Source: Fidelibacterota bacterium
GTDB lineage: Bacteria; Fidelibacterota; UBA8477; JABMPR01
Length of the DNA: 33,486 nucleotides
Direction of reading: 5' to 3'
Assembly (NCBI GenBank): GCA_016844945.1
Contig: JAERTJ010000127.1
Location: 1-33,486 of the forward strand
Below the pieces are notes generated by a model. The model did not search any database. It worked only from the letters and a program-made list of their open reading frames with translations, and was not told where the DNA came from. The translations under genes were made by a program, and so were the position numbers. Below, in pieces: positions 32,197 to 33,486 of the stretch (positions are counted from its first letter, which is position 1; every line of letters begins with the position of its first letter).

Positions 32197-33486
32197 CTAC
32201 CAGCTTAAGGATCCCCCCACCTTGATGGCATATTCCTCTTGAAATGCGCGAGTAAGTACCACGGAGACTCGTAGCTTATCTCCGGACCGGATATTCAATC
32301 CAGCATTAAAATCGAAGTTATTGCTAAAATCCTTGATAGTTGGGTACTCATACCCATCCACATGCGGGTTATCAGTCTCATCACGGGTGGTCACACCATC
32401 CTCGATCTCAACCAGGTGGTATTGATCCACAATCACATCGTAGGATTCTTCAATCCGCATGCGCCTGAAAACTTTTGTCAGCCCCGCCTGTAAACCAATA
32501 GCTGGCAGCACCTTATATTCTATTCCCAGAGGTACGGCAATGACTGTCCTCCATTGCTCTTGTTGCCAGGCGAAGGTCTTTACATCGTTTTGAGTAGATT
32601 CATGTTCCTGATAGGGGTACCCATATCCATCTGTCGATGTATAGGCATATTTGTAACCTGTAAAGGGTTCGCGAGCGTCCTGACTCCTGTTATAGTGCTC
32701 CATGTAGAGTCCACCATAAAAGTTAAGCGCTGGTTGAAGTTGCCACTCCACACCACCACTTAGCTGGTAAAAAGATGATTTATAACTCCCTGTTCCCTCA
32801 CGATCCATATTTACTCTGGAAATGGATGAGTAATTTCGCCATACGTCATCCCAGTGGGCGTAATACTGATTAAAATAGTTGCTGCGACGTATCATATTTT
32901 CTGACTCTGTGAGGTCTGCTGAACGCCATTCTGCCAATCCACCATATCTGAACATGAGTGTTTCATCTTTAGGCAGTTCAGCCAGAAATCTGACATAATA
33001 TCCACTCCCCTCATATAACCATGCCTTGTCACTTTTGTAGTACGATACAGATCGATAGATGTTACTATCGACTGTCGTAGCGTTACCATCTGGATTTAAT
33101 GAAATTGATAAATAACGGCTGGTATCCATTTCATTGAAGGTTCGATCAAGGCTCCCATTAATGATACCCCCATTTAGGGCAAACCGATTTTCCGCCTGTG
33201 AAGTATAGGCAATACCCAGGTTGATATCCGTCATGCTGGTGGTTTGTACGCGTTCCAAATCATCATCCCAATAGTTTTCATATTCATCAGACCAGCCGAA
33301 TTGATCATTGTATTGAAAGTTACGGTAGTTGCCATCCACTCTTGCGTTTACCACACCAAGTCTGGCACCTACAGTCAGCCGTTGAGAAATAGCTTTTGAA
33401 ATAAATAGATTCAGCTGATGTTCGGTACTAATGCTCTCATCCTCACCAGTTTCACGGAGACGATAGTCATCATATGCTTCATCCCT
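32197..33486 (-). CDS. outer-membrane beta-barrel protein, C-terminal part (runs off window)
   Basis: The frame stays open to the right edge, so the N-terminus lies outside; the GTG at 33354 is probably not the true start. At least 429 residues are visible. They show alternating strands with many Tyr, Trp, Asn and Asp and turns typical of barrels (for example GVEWQLQPALNFYGGLYMEH and IPLGIEYKVLPAIGLQAGLT), and a final strand ending GGSLSW, with the C-terminal aromatic residue expected for BAM-dependent insertion. I recognise no specific family. It may be a channel or an uncharacterised OmpA/porin-like barrel. Confidence 0.8.
   Translation of the reverse strand, partial: RDEAYDDYRLRETGEDESISTEHQLNLFISKAISQRLTVGARLGVVNARVDGNYRNFQYNDQFGWSDEYENYWDDDLERVQTTSMTDINLGIAYTSQAENRFALNGGIINGSLDRTFNEMDTSRYLSISLNPDGNATTVDSNIYRSVSYYKSDKAWLYEGSGYYVRFLAELPKDETLMFRYGGLAEWRSADLTESENMIRRSNYFNQYYAHWDDVWRNYSSISRVNMDREGTGSYKSSFYQLSGGVEWQLQPALNFYGGLYMEHYNRSQDAREPFTGYKYAYTSTDGYGYPYQEHESTQNDVKTFAWQQEQWRTVIAVPLGIEYKVLPAIGLQAGLTKVFRRMRIEESYDVIVDQYHLVEIEDGVTTRDETDNPHVDGYEYPTIKDFSNNFDFNAGLNIRSGDKLRVSVVLTRAFQEEYAIKVGGSLSW

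Noticed and set aside
32197..33354. Complete 385-residue gene starting at a GTG at 33354
   Set aside because: The frame continues open to the window edge with barrel-like sequence, so the true start lies outside.

Overview
The window comes from a Gram-negative bacterium of moderate GC content, most likely an FCB-superphylum lineage such as Marinimicrobia (Neomarinimicrobiota) or a relative. The supporting signs are a secreted glycoside-hydrolase-like protein ending in a PNPFNP-type C-terminal sorting domain, several lipoproteins, a C-terminal outer-membrane barrel ending in an aromatic residue, and a PilMNOPQ-type pilus machine. The taxonomic call is inference; no rRNA or marker gene is present.

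Bases 1-15314 hold a nearly complete type IV pilus (T4P) locus, all on the minus strand. In transcription order it encodes a GspA/ExeA-like AAA ATPase, a PilM-PilN fusion, PilO, a PilP/GspC-like protein, the secretin PilQ, PilT, a second PilT-like ATPase, a CheY-like regulator, prepilin peptidase PilD, assembly ATPase PilB, a sigma54 activator with a degenerate receiver, platform protein PilC, a 59-residue membrane protein, two prepilins, and a third prepilin cut by the window edge. Gaps up to pilC are 11 bp or less, or the genes overlap, which indicates one long operon. The first prepilin has a near-perfect sigma54 -24/-12 promoter. With the activator in the same locus, this suggests a self-contained PilR-like circuit controlling pilin expression. 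A seven-copy heptamer repeat lies between pilC and the small membrane protein.

Bases 15495-20445 hold two divergent units of similar layout. Each has a small gene (a lipoprotein leftward, a degenerate staphylococcal-nuclease-like protein rightward) followed by a large regulator. The two regulators are paralogues: an alpha-helical TPR-like region followed by two tandem Fis-type helix-turn-helix modules, with no AAA+ domain. A YgjP-type metalloprotease overlaps the end of the rightward unit. This is the best candidate here for an undescribed regulatory arrangement.

Bases 20446-26241 are mixed: an SH3-domain protein, a secreted protein of unknown function, a Gfo/Idh/MocA oxidoreductase, a doubtful small ORF, a GHL10-family secreted protein with a C-terminal sorting domain, and an OleA-like ketoacyl synthase III without other ole genes.

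Bases 26242-33486 start with a 584-bp gap, then a one-carbon cluster (pterin-dependent methyltransferase, MetV-like Cys-rich protein, MetF). An orphan prepilin, a lipoprotein, an esterase-like lipoprotein and the C-terminal part of an outer-membrane beta-barrel protein follow. No rRNA, tRNA, CRISPR array, insertion sequence or phage gene was recognised.
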